From Candidatus Flexifilum breve (GTDB lineage Bacteria; Chloroflexota; Anaerolineae; Aggregatilineales; Phototrophicaceae): 64,000 bases of DNA. The translations under genes were made by a program, and so were the position numbers. Positions 28,081 through 36,023 of the stretch are shown piece by piece. Below the pieces are notes generated by a model. The model was not told where the DNA came from. It worked only from the letters and a program-made list of their open reading frames with translations, and ran no database searches. Location: assembly GCA_016717205.1 (NCBI GenBank), contig JADKGC010000002.1, positions 806,001-870,000 on the forward strand. The letters run 5' to 3'. Positions within the stretch are counted from its first letter, which is position 1. Each line of letters begins with the position of its first letter.

Positions 28081-30051
28081 ATGATGCGCCGATGGCTATT
28101 GATCCTACTGATCCTGCTGGTGAGCGGCGGCAGCGTGTACGCGCAGGACAACCGCTCGGTCTACGGCGAACGCTGGAACGTGGCGATCACGGAGGTCGAT
28201 GCCGTCGCGAACAGCTTCCATGTCACTGAACAGCAGGATTTGACGTTCACCGGGACGTTCCGCGCGGGGACGCGCACGCTCAGCTTGGCCAATTTAGAAC
28301 GCTACACCAACCTCCGCGTGAGTGTGGACGGTCTGCGGCTCACCGAGGGCTGCGACGAGCAACCGGGGCATGTGTGTATCACGAACGGGGGCGACGAGGT
28401 GCGCGTGCGCTATCTGTTTCCAGCGCCCGTCACCGATGAAACCGTGCGCATCAAGCTCGAATATGACGTGATTGGCGCGATTCGCATCTACGATGGCGGC
28501 GATCAGATTCAGTGGCGAGCCATCCCCGAAGACCACGACTACCCGATCCGCCGCTCGTTGATCACGATTCAGCTCCCCGAAGGCTACGCGCCGCGCGCAG
28601 GCGTTGACCCGGTGACGGCCAGCACAGGCACGGTCGAGGTGGAAGACGGCGTGGTCAGCGTGACCATCCTCGACGGCATTGCGGCCAATACGTTTGTCAG
28701 CGTGCGTGTGCAGTTCCCGCACCACCCGGAGGCGCGCACCCCGGCCTGGCAGATCACGGCGCTGGAACAGGAAACCTTCCGCGCGGAGCAGCTCCCGCTC
28801 ATCAATGTGCTGGCGCTGGCGCTGGCGGCTGTGCTCGGTTTGGGCGTGCCGCTGACCATCGTCACGCTGCTGCTGCGCCAACAGCAGGTGCGCGTCATCG
28901 TGCCCGAATATCTGACCGAACCACCGGATAATCTGCCGCCTGCGCTGGCCGCCGCGCTGCTAGACAGTCGCTCGGTGGGGGCGCGCCATGTGCTGGCGAC
29001 CCTCTTCGATCTGGCGCATCGCGGCTATCTGCAAATGGAACAGCTCGCGGACGATCATCTCTTCCGCCAGTTGAAGCCCGCCGTGGGCGAGATGCTGCGC
29101 CCGTTCGAACACCAGATTTTGCGCAGAGTCTTCAGCAGTCTGGATGCGCGCACGGTCAGTTCGCTGGAGAACAGCTTCTATACCGTGCTCGGCACAATCT
29201 CCCAGTCGATTCGCGCTGATCTTGAAGGCGCGGGGCTGATTCGACCGCGGGGCGCGAGCCGCCGTGGGACAGTCTCGTTCATCAGCCTCGGGCTGATCAT
29301 GATCGGCCTCGGCGTGATCGTGTACTGGCGCGACCGCATCGCGGCGCAGATCGGCGCGGTTTTCGGCGGGCTGCCGGGCAGCGATTTCACCGGGCTGGTC
29401 ATCCTGATCGGTGTGGTCATGATCGTCGATGGCCTCAGCGCGTGGCTGCTGCTCCGACGTTTCACCAATCGCACGCGCCAAGGCGAAGAAGCTTTCGCCA
29501 AGTGGTCGGCTTTCCGGCGCTACCTTGAAAAAGCCGACGTGTTGCAGGATCAGCTCGGCGTGAGTGTGGCGAATTTCAGCCGCTATCTACCCTATACCAT
29601 CGCCTTCGGGCTGGATCAGGCGTGGATCCGGCGCTTGAGCCGCGAACCGGATGTGATCGCGCCGCCGTGGTATATCCCGTTCCACCCCTTACCGTACAGC
29701 TTCGACCCGAGTGATACCTTCGACTTCGACCAGAACGATTCTGCCCCAGGCGCCGACGGTATCCCGCTGCCGAATGTCGGCGCGAGCCTCGATTCACTGT
29801 CGCAGGGGTTGAGCGCCTCGCTCGCCTCGATCAGCACTGGCTTGACGGACATGCTCAACTCGGCGGCGTCCGCCATGACCAGCCATCCCGCGCCCGTCTC
29901 CACCGGGAGCAGTACCAGCACGTGGAGCAGCGGCAGCGACAGCAGTTGGAGTTCCGGCGGCGATAGCTGGAGCGGCGGGGGCGACTCTGGTGGCGGGGGC
30001 GACTCGGGCGGTGGGGGTGACTCCGGTGGGGGCGGATCGAGCTTCGATTAA
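28081..30051 (+). CDS. DUF2207 domain-containing membrane protein with Gly-rich tail
   Basis: 656 residues, start ATG after AAGGGAGAGACG. Signal peptide (RRWLLILLILLVSGGSVYA-Q), an extracytoplasmic DUF2207 beta domain (about residues 25-225), a transmembrane helix near 238-262, a cytoplasmic winged-helix-like part (LDSRSVGARHVLATLFDLAH, GYLQMEQLADD), two more helices around 398-460, then a low-complexity tail of Ser/Gly/Asp ending in GDSGGGGDSGGGGSSFD. This is the standard plan of the family, including the Gly-rich end; its function is unknown. Monocistronic. Confidence 0.9.
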   Translation: MMRRWLLILLILLVSGGSVYAQDNRSVYGERWNVAITEVDAVANSFHVTEQQDLTFTGTFRAGTRTLSLANLERYTNLRVSVDGLRLTEGCDEQPGHVCITNGGDEVRVRYLFPAPVTDETVRIKLEYDVIGAIRIYDGGDQIQWRAIPEDHDYPIRRSLITIQLPEGYAPRAGVDPVTASTGTVEVEDGVVSVTILDGIAANTFVSVRVQFPHHPEARTPAWQITALEQETFRAEQLPLINVLALALAAVLGLGVPLTIVTLLLRQQQVRVIVPEYLTEPPDNLPPALAAALLDSRSVGARHVLATLFDLAHRGYLQMEQLADDHLFRQLKPAVGEMLRPFEHQILRRVFSSLDARTVSSLENSFYTVLGTISQSIRADLEGAGLIRPRGASRRGTVSFISLGLIMIGLGVIVYWRDRIAAQIGAVFGGLPGSDFTGLVILIGVVMIVDGLSAWLLLRRFTNRTRQGEEAFAKWSAFRRYLEKADVLQDQLGVSVANFSRYLPYTIAFGLDQAWIRRLSREPDVIAPPWYIPFHPLPYSFDPSDTFDFDQNDSAPGADGIPLPNVGASLDSLSQGLSASLASISTGLTDMLNSAASAMTSHPAPVSTGSSTSTWSSGSDSSWSSGGDSWSGGGDSGGGGDSGGGGDSGGGGSSFD

Positions 30052-30133
30052 TAGAGCCTCAAGTTATCGATTACCGGTCTGGCGCTATACTACAGGTGCA
30101 TTCATGCAGCTTTACAATTATGTGGGAAGCACC

Positions 30134-31606
30134 ATGTTCTCAATTCGTCGTTTCCTTCTGTTGATCGTGCTGATCGCGCTCTCGGCCTGTGCGGGCGCGG
30201 GCGCATCGGTCACCGTGACGCCGACTGTCGAGGATAGTCAGGCGCAAGCTGTCACCGCGGAAGCCCTGCCGCCGCCGCAGCTCCTCGCGTGGGTCGATAT
30301 TCAGGGCGGGCGCGATGCTCACACCGGCGGGCAAATCGCGCTGATCGAGGCTGATGGTACGATCAGCCCGGTGCTGCCGCTGGCCGCCACCGATTCACTC
30401 GTTGTGCCGTGCGGCCAGTCCGGTGATACTGTCGCAGTCTACGCGGGGGGCGCGTCGGGCAGCCTGTATCTGCTCAACGGGACGCAGATCTCCGCCGCGC
30501 TGGCCACCACCTACAACCTCGCCTGCTTTGACGATGGCACGTTCCAGTTCGCGCCGGATGGATCACGCCTCGCCTATCTCGATTACAACCCGTCCGCCTT
30601 CACCAAAGAGTACGCCGATGGCGTGCTGCATGTGCTGGACACCGCGTCGCTCGGCGCGGTCGCCTCGTTTGACGATGTGACCACCTATGTGCTCGAAGAC
30701 AACCGCGCCGTGTTCGTCCGCTTCTACCAGAACGCGCGCGGCGAAGCCGTCGAAGCGGCGATTCTGCTGTGGGACGGCACCGATAACCGCGAAATTCTCA
30801 CGCTCACCCCAACCGGGGAAACGTGTCGCTTCACCAGCGCGGCGCTGGCGCTGCACGGCGATCAAGCCGCGGTGGTGCTGGGGCAGCGCTGCACGAATCA
30901 GGGCACGGACTGGCAGCTCTATACCGTCGACCTGAACGAGCGCATGGGGACGCTGGCGGCATCTGCGGACACAGGCGGCGTGTATTTACCCTATGCGCGT
31001 ACCAATAACATTTGGTTGTCGCCGAATGGGACGTACGCCTATATCACCGTGCCGGATGGCGTGACCTCGCGCACGGCGTCGCTGGTGCTCGTCAACCTGA
31101 CCGATTACTCGGTGCTGACGCTGATCGACCGCCAGGTGCTGCTGCCGCATCACGAAGACCCACGCCGCGTGCGCGTTCAGTCACCGGATGGCGCGTGGCT
31201 GGCGCTGCCGATCACCTCGCCGGGGAATAACCGCAACGGCTTGACCGTCATCGAATTGAACGATCCGTCGATGCCGGTGCGCCTCGACCTGGCTCTGGAT
31301 ACCATCGGCGGGATTGCGTTTGCACCGAACAACGTGGTCTACGCCGAGATCAACGCGAACGGCGACGGCTCGCTCAACGCGCTCGATCTCACTGCCGGGA
31401 CGACGCGGCGTGTGCTGCGCGGTAACTTTCAGGATGGCCTGCTGATCACGCCGGACGGGAGCGGTGTCGTCGCGCAGTTGTATGCGGGCGACGCGCCCTA
31501 TTACAGCGATCTGGTCGGTGTGATGCTCGGCGATGGCGTGCTGTCACCGCTGTACACGGGCAACCCGGCAAACCGCGCGCAGCCCCTCGCGTGGGTCACG
31601 CCGTGA
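30134..31606 (+). CDS. Predicted lipoprotein with WD/TolB-like beta-propeller
   Basis: 490 residues from the ATG at 30134, chosen over an upstream in-frame ATG at 30104 because it gives a clean lipoprotein signal (MFSIRRFLLLIVLIALSAC, lipobox L-S-A-C). After a Thr/Val/Ala spacer the mature protein has TolB/WD-like strand sets: FAPDGSRLAYLDYNPS, LSPNGTYAYITVPDG, QSPDGAWLALPITSPG, FAPNNVVYAEINANGD, TPDGSGVVAQLYAGD. It is probably a surface-anchored propeller for binding; no enzyme motif is seen. A TATACT box at 30086-30091 could be its minus-10, but no good minus-35 accompanies it. Confidence 0.72.
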   Translation: MFSIRRFLLLIVLIALSACAGAGASVTVTPTVEDSQAQAVTAEALPPPQLLAWVDIQGGRDAHTGGQIALIEADGTISPVLPLAATDSLVVPCGQSGDTVAVYAGGASGSLYLLNGTQISAALATTYNLACFDDGTFQFAPDGSRLAYLDYNPSAFTKEYADGVLHVLDTASLGAVASFDDVTTYVLEDNRAVFVRFYQNARGEAVEAAILLWDGTDNREILTLTPTGETCRFTSAALALHGDQAAVVLGQRCTNQGTDWQLYTVDLNERMGTLAASADTGGVYLPYARTNNIWLSPNGTYAYITVPDGVTSRTASLVLVNLTDYSVLTLIDRQVLLPHHEDPRRVRVQSPDGAWLALPITSPGNNRNGLTVIELNDPSMPVRLDLALDTIGGIAFAPNNVVYAEINANGDGSLNALDLTAGTTRRVLRGNFQDGLLITPDGSGVVAQLYAGDAPYYSDLVGVMLGDGVLSPLYTGNPANRAQPLAWVTP

Positions 31607-31632
31607 CCTTACCTCACCCCCCAGCCCCCTCT

Positions 31633-32045
31633 CCGTAGGGAGAGGGGGAGACAAGAACGGGCCGTCGCTCTGAGCGAGATGACACGTTTCTGGCCTAGGG
31701 CACCTGTATACCGAAGTGTTTCAAATCTTCTCGCCGTGGGGAGAGGGGGGGACAAGAACCAGCAGTCGCTTTGAGCGAGATGACACGTTTCTGGCCCAGG
31801 GCACCTGCATAGCGAAGTGTTTCAAATCTTCTCGCCGTGGGGAGAGGGGGGGGACAAGAACCAGCAGTCGCTTTGAGCCAGATGACACGTTTCTGGCCTA
31901 GGGCACCTGTATACCGAAGTGTTTCAAATCTTCTCGCCGTGGGGAGAGGGGGAGACAAGAGCGGGTCGTCGCTTTGAGCCAGATGGCAAATTTCTGGTCT
32001 ACGGTGACTGCATATTGAAGCGATTTAAGCCCCTCTCCCCATGGA
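31633..32045. repeat. Four-copy tandem repeat, unit about 101 bp
   Basis: Four head-to-tail units with periods of 101, 102 and about 100 bp (anchor CTCGCCGTGG at 31731, 31832, 31934 and CTCTCCCCATGG at 32033). Each unit holds GGGGAGAGGGGG, GACAAGAACCAGCAGTCGCT, TGAGCGAGATGACACGTTTC, GGGCACCTGTATACCGAAGT and GTTTCAAATCTTC. The two central units are nearly identical; the outer ones diverge. There are no spacers, so it is not a CRISPR array. The array ends 45 bases before the DUF559 gene. Confidence 0.85.
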
Positions 32046-32089
32046 GAGGGGTTTGGGGTGAGGTTAGATCGTTACCAGAAAGATCAACG

Positions 32090-32497
32090 ATGGCAGATGA
32101 GAAACCCATTCAATACACTTCATCAGCCGACCAGTGGGACAAGCTCAAGCCCCGGGCTCGCGAACTCCGTCACAAAGCAACGACCGCCGAAGACGTACTC
32201 TGGCAAGCCATCCGCAACCGTCGCTTGAATGGCGTCAAATTCCGGCGGCAGCATGCCGTCGACACCTTTATTGCCGACTTCGTGTGCATTGAGCGGCGGC
32301 TCATCATCGAAGTTGACGGGGCGATTCATGAGGAAAGCGCTCAATTGCTCCGTGATAACGACCGCCAATTGCGTTTGGAGGGTCTTGGGTATCGCGTGCT
32401 GCGCTTCACGAATGCCGAAGTGCTCAGTGCATTATCTGAGGTGCTTCAGGTTATCGGCGCGGCGTTAGACTCCGCTTCAAACTCTGTCCCCGAGTAA
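32090..32497 (+). CDS. DUF559 endonuclease-domain protein (Vsr/PD-(D/E)XK-like)
   Basis: 135 residues from the ATG at 32090; the open frame extends upstream only through repeat DNA. It matches DUF559, a small Vsr-like restriction-endonuclease fold: RARELRHKATTAEDVLWQAI, then LNGVKFRRQHAVDTFIADFV, the core IADFVCIERRLIIEVDG with the catalytic D and E-x-D, then H, and DRQLRLEGLGYRVLRFTNAEV. Predicted cytosolic DNA nuclease with no known substrate. It is bracketed by the window's palindromic repeats: CCCCTCTCCCCATGGAGAGG at 32031-32050 upstream and CCCCTCTCCCCATGGAGAGG at 32521-32540 downstream. Confidence 0.85.
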   Translation: MADEKPIQYTSSADQWDKLKPRARELRHKATTAEDVLWQAIRNRRLNGVKFRRQHAVDTFIADFVCIERRLIIEVDGAIHEESAQLLRDNDRQLRLEGLGYRVLRFTNAEVLSALSEVLQVIGAALDSASNSVPE

Positions 32498-32564
32498 ATT
32501 CGCTTTGGTAGCGCGGATTTCCCCCTCTCCCCATGGAGAGGGGGTTAGGGGGTGAGGTTGACTC
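32498..32564. repeat. C/G-rich palindromic repeat
   Basis: CCCCCTCTCCCCATGGAGAG, then GGGGTTAGGGGGTGAGGTTG, directly after the DUF559 gene and before the convergent glycosidase-like gene. Its palindromic core is the same as the copy just before the DUF559 gene. Confidence 0.75.
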
Positions 32565-34016
32565 TCACCCAAATCGGCGATTCAGCAGCACGCGGTCGTT
32601 GAAGAGGAAGCGCACGCTTTCGATGTCGTCCGTCAGCACGAGGTCGAACAGCACATTCGGGTAACGCTCGGCGATGGCGACGCGCAGCGCTTCGGCGGTG
32701 TCCGGCGGCGTGATCACCGTGACGGCGAGGCTCTGCGTGTTGGGAATATAGTCGATCAGCTCCGTGTGCGCGGTGACGATCGGGCGGAAGAGGTTCCAAT
32801 ACGACTGCGCCGTCTCGAAGAACCAGCGCGGTTCCAACCCCGGCCCAAGAATGATCATGTGATAATCTGGCGCGCCGTGAATCGGTCCCGGCCCGAAATC
32901 CTCCGGCTGGACTGGCCCGCCGAAATTTGGATTCATCACCTCGGTATCGGGCACCTCTTTGAAGATCGGCGGTGTCTCCGCCAGCCGACCAATCGCCGGG
33001 GCGGTGGTTGGCACGTAGTATTCATCTTCTTTCCACAGCGTCACCCCGAAGAACCACGGCGGCGCTTGCCGCGCGATCCATTCGAACATGGCGACAGTCG
33101 CCTCGGCCTGACTGTTCTCGTCGTAGGGCGGGTAGCGCCGATCCTGCTGGAAGGAGCCGCCGCGAAACGGCCAGATGCCGCCTTCCGTGCCGAGCACAGG
33201 GACCACCTGCGCGCCGAACATCTGCGCGGCGCGTTCGTTGAACATCATGCCCATCGCCAGCAAGCCGACCGGATCGCCGTAGGGCGTTTGCGGCGTGCCA
33301 CCGTAGATCGTACGACCGGGGTCAGCGGCCTGCGAGATCGGATCATACGGATATTCGAAGTGCCAGCCACCTTCGCGCGCGTTCTGCGCTGCTGGCGGCC
33401 GTGCCCCACCGCCCGGCGCTTCCTGATAGAAGTGGTTGAGCGTGTACGGATGCGTCGCCACGTACAGACCGTTCGCCAGCACGTTGCGGAAGCGGTCAAA
33501 GTGGTTTTGCGCGAGGTAGTTGAGAAAAGCGTCCATCCACATGATGGCAGCGTAACGCGGCGTGTCGCTTTCCGCCAGTGGGATGAAACCGGGGTAGCAC
33601 CCACGGCTGACCGTGTATTCCGCCCACAAGAGCCAGTTATCCATCAGCGGGCGGATCACGTTGTCGACATCCTGCCAATTCGGGTCAAAGCCCTCCGGCC
33701 ATTCCACGCCGAGATTCGGCTCATTGTAGAATTCGAACCACTTCACGCCCACGGCGATGAACGCATCCATGATCGACCGCAGATTCTGGTCGAAGGGGCC
33801 TGCGCCGTAACGCCCCAGATACAAGCGCACCACCGGCGTAATGCCCATGCTCATGAGCACCTGCGCGTCGTCGACGTATTCGTAGCCCGCCGCCATCAGC
33901 TTCGCCCACCCGGCGTGAATCTGCCCGTAGCGCGAAACTTCCAGCGGGGTCTGGTAAATGCTGCTGACGTGCAAGCCGCGCGGGTTGCGCGACCACACAT
34001 AATCGCTTAAGCGCAT
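32565..34016 (-). CDS. Glycoside-hydrolase-like (clan A-type) protein with C-terminal accessory domain
   Basis: 483 residues, no signal peptide. Residues about 10-340 look like a clan GH-A barrel: E99 in FEFYNEPNLGVEW fits the acid/base (family N-E-P signature), E278 in VPVLGTEGGIWPF fits the nucleophile, and WFFGVTLWKEDEYY the last strand. Residues about 383-480 form a separate domain (DYHMIILGPGLEPRWFFETA, YWNLFRPIV, then alternating strands and helices) that recurs as the stand-alone gene directly upstream at 34021-34518. The substrate is unknown. Last gene of a leftward run including a toxin-antitoxin pair. Confidence 0.75.
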   Translation of the reverse strand: MRLSDYVWSRNPRGLHVSSIYQTPLEVSRYGQIHAGWAKLMAAGYEYVDDAQVLMSMGITPVVRLYLGRYGAGPFDQNLRSIMDAFIAVGVKWFEFYNEPNLGVEWPEGFDPNWQDVDNVIRPLMDNWLLWAEYTVSRGCYPGFIPLAESDTPRYAAIMWMDAFLNYLAQNHFDRFRNVLANGLYVATHPYTLNHFYQEAPGGGARPPAAQNAREGGWHFEYPYDPISQAADPGRTIYGGTPQTPYGDPVGLLAMGMMFNERAAQMFGAQVVPVLGTEGGIWPFRGGSFQQDRRYPPYDENSQAEATVAMFEWIARQAPPWFFGVTLWKEDEYYVPTTAPAIGRLAETPPIFKEVPDTEVMNPNFGGPVQPEDFGPGPIHGAPDYHMIILGPGLEPRWFFETAQSYWNLFRPIVTAHTELIDYIPNTQSLAVTVITPPDTAEALRVAIAERYPNVLFDLVLTDDIESVRFLFNDRVLLNRRFG

Positions 34017-34020
34017 CGGT

Positions 34021-34518
34021 TCAGCCTCCGGTGATGGGACCCGGCGTCGGGTTGATCTGCTGGCGGGTGGATTCGGGTGTGAGCAGCGCGGGATCAGGCG
34101 TCTGCGTGATGAAGCCCGGCGGATGCGTCGCCGTGGGGATGACCACCGGCATATTCGGGTCGTAGGTCGGCGTCGGGATCGAGAGCGGCATGCCGAACGG
34201 CTGTCCCTGTTCGGCGCGGCGGTTGAGTTCCGCTTTGGCGTCGTCGAACGCCTCGAAAACGACGGGATCGTAGTAGGCGTTGGGCGCGGTGACGATCATC
34301 TGCCGCGCGATATCCGGCTCAATGTCGCGGCGCGCGACGACGGTCACCGTGACCGTTTTGTCGGGCGTTACGAGACCCATGAAGCGCGTGCTGCTGACCA
34401 CGGTCGGGCGATAGCGTTCCCAGTATTGGCGCGCGGCGTCGAAGAGCCACTCCGAGCCGAGATTGGGGGCGATCAGCAAGAAATGGTGATCGGGGTAAAT
34501 ATCCGGTCCGATTTGCAA
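34021..34518 (-). CDS. Stand-alone copy of the accessory domain of the neighbouring glycosidase-like protein
   Basis: 165 residues. Residues 9-105 align by eye with residues 383-480 of the next protein: DHHFLLIAPNLGSEWLFDAA against DYHMIILGPGLEPRWFFETA, then QYWERYRPTV against SYWNLFRPIV, followed by V-T-V-T-V-V/A-V-T-V-I-T strands and a D-x2-E/A-x2-R helix. The last 50 residues are Pro/Thr-rich and probably disordered. No enzyme motif. It ends 4 bases before the glycosidase-like start and begins 3 bases after the RelE-type toxin stop, so all appear co-transcribed. Confidence 0.65.
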   Translation of the reverse strand: MQIGPDIYPDHHFLLIAPNLGSEWLFDAARQYWERYRPTVVSSTRFMGLVTPDKTVTVTVVARRDIEPDIARQMIVTAPNAYYDPVVFEAFDDAKAELNRRAEQGQPFGMPLSIPTPTYDPNMPVVIPTATHPPGFITQTPDPALLTPESTRQQINPTPGPITGG

Positions 34519-34521
34519 ATG

Positions 34522-34887
34522 TTAGTCCTCTGCCGTTGGGGGCGCTGTAATTTCTTCGCTGATGATGCGTCGGATGTGCTCCAGCGGGATGTCGGTTTGT
34601 TCGGTTTTGGCGTAGATTTCGAGAAGATAGATCGTGCTTTCGGTGAGAATGTAATAGATGACGCGGTAGCCGCCGCTTTTCCCCGCCTGCGCATCACGGT
34701 TCGGCAGGCGTTCCTTGTAGACCGTGAAACCCGCGCCCGGAATCTGATCGCCGGGCGTTTCGCCGGAGCGCAGTTTCTGGATGAGCGGGTCAACATCGTA
34801 ACCGATGCGGCGATATTTCTTGCTGAGACGCTTGAGTGAGCGTTCAAAATTGGGCGTTACGCGAACTTCGATGCTGGGATCAGTCAT
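34522..34887 (-). CDS. RelE/ParE-superfamily toxin
   Basis: 121 residues. The fold is read from VTPNFERSLKRLSKKYRRIG, then GYRVIYYILTESTIYLLEIYAKTEQ cut across strands 3-5, and the closing DIPLEHIRRII helix. The RVIYY and Y-A-K-T-E-Q elements are typical of RelE/HigB-like mRNA interferases. It starts inside the stop of the antitoxin gene (ATGA overlap at 34884-34887), the standard antitoxin-first arrangement. Probably cuts ribosome-bound mRNA; the target is not provable here. Confidence 0.85.
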   Translation of the reverse strand: MTDPSIEVRVTPNFERSLKRLSKKYRRIGYDVDPLIQKLRSGETPGDQIPGAGFTVYKERLPNRDAQAGKSGGYRVIYYILTESTIYLLEIYAKTEQTDIPLEHIRRIISEEITAPPTAED

Positions 34888-35138
34888 TGTTCGTCAGGTT
34901 GATCCAGAATATCCCACACGCTGGTAATTGGGGTTGTCTTCCCCCCGTTGACTTCTCGGACAGCCTGACGGAGGTTGGTCTCGATATCGATCACTGCATC
35001 ATCATCGCTCGCTTGACGATGGAAGAGATCGAGCAGATAGTCTTCAGGTGTTTGCCGCGTAGCCCGCGCTAGTCGTTCAATCCGCGCTTTTTCTTCCGGC
35101 GTCAGCATCAGGATCAGTTGTTCGGTTCGGTCGCTCAT
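34884..35138 (-). CDS. Antitoxin of the RelE-type pair
   Basis: 84 residues from the ATG at 35138, preferred because AGGGAT precedes it and the upstream in-frame starts lack a ribosome site. The N-terminal half (TEQLILMLTPEEKARIERLA) has the strand-helix-helix look of a ribbon-helix-helix DNA-binding domain; the C-terminal half is acidic (ASDDDAVIDIETNLRQAVRE) and would wrap the toxin. The 4-base overlap with the toxin gene supports the pairing. It probably autoregulates its promoter between 35139 and 35237. Confidence 0.8.
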   Translation of the reverse strand: MSDRTEQLILMLTPEEKARIERLARATRQTPEDYLLDLFHRQASDDDAVIDIETNLRQAVREVNGGKTTPITSVWDILDQPDEQ

Positions 35139-35237
35139 CAGGACATCCCTCACAGTCCAATACCTACATCCTATCATAGATGGACTCATGGTGTCAGGAT
35201 ACACTAGTCAGACTTTGCTCATCAATGGAGTCCGCTC

Positions 35238-36023
35238 ATGGAACAGGCGATCCCCCTGCTCATTCTGGGCTTGGCAGCCGGGGTACTTTCGGGAATGTTC
35301 GGTATCGGTGGGGGCGTGGTCATTGTCCCCGTTCTGGTCACCCTGTTTAGCTATGAACTCAAACCCGCGGTGGCGACGTCGCTCGGAGCGCTCTTGCTCC
35401 CGGTCGGCATCTTCGCTGTAATCGAATACTACCGCGCCGGGAAAATGAAAATCAGCGTGTCGGCGATCATCGCGCTCGGCTTGATCGTCGGCGGGTGGTT
35501 CGGGTCGCAGTTGGCGCTCAACCTCCCGGTTGACACGCTGCAGCGGCTGTACGGCGCGTTTTTGCTCTATGCGGCGTGGCGCTTTATGGAGCCGCGCAAA
35601 TGGCTGGCGGATATTCGCGCAGGCACCAAGCCCGTCGAAGTCGTCGGGCATGAGACGGGGGCGTCGTTCATCAGCCTGTTGATCCTCGGGTTGGGCGCGG
35701 GCGTGGTCTCCGGCATGTTCGGCGTCGGCGGCGGCATCGTGATTGTGCCCGCGCTGGTCGCCTTCCTCAAGTTTGACCAAAAGCTGGCGGTCGGCACGTC
35801 ATTGGGCGCGCTGCTGCTCCCGGTCGGCTTGGGCGGCGTGATCTCCTACTATCAGGCGAACATGTTCAATGTGCGAGACTCGGCGTTAATCGCGGCTGGT
35901 TTAGTGGTCGGCGCGTTGGGCGGGGCGCGGTTGGCGCTCGGTTTGCCGTCGACAACGGTCAAGCGGCTGTACGGCATCTTCCTGCTGTTCGTGGGGCTGC
36001 GCTTCCTGCTGCAAATCGGCTGA
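35238..36023 (+). CDS. TauE/SafE family sulfite/sulfonate exporter
   Basis: 261 residues, inner-membrane permease with eight predicted helices. The two halves are clear duplicates: AAGVLSGMFGIGGGVVIVPV with SLGALLLPVG in the first, GAGVVSGMFGVGGGIVIVPA with SLGALLLPVG in the second. The G-x-G-G-G-x2-x-V-P loop in each half is the family signature. Members export sulfite, sulfonates or related anions; the substrate here is unknown. Divergent from the toxin-antitoxin operon and otherwise alone. Confidence 0.92.
   Translation: MEQAIPLLILGLAAGVLSGMFGIGGGVVIVPVLVTLFSYELKPAVATSLGALLLPVGIFAVIEYYRAGKMKISVSAIIALGLIVGGWFGSQLALNLPVDTLQRLYGAFLLYAAWRFMEPRKWLADIRAGTKPVEVVGHETGASFISLLILGLGAGVVSGMFGVGGGIVIVPALVAFLKFDQKLAVGTSLGALLLPVGLGGVISYYQANMFNVRDSALIAAGLVVGALGGARLALGLPSTTVKRLYGIFLLFVGLRFLLQIG

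Noticed and set aside
31716..31901. Small open frames reading MFQIFSPWGEGG
   Set aside because: They are translations of the 101-bp tandem repeat, repeated with the unit, with no ribosome site or family match.
31633..32045. CRISPR array
   Set aside because: Units are contiguous tandem copies without unique spacers, and no cas gene is nearby.
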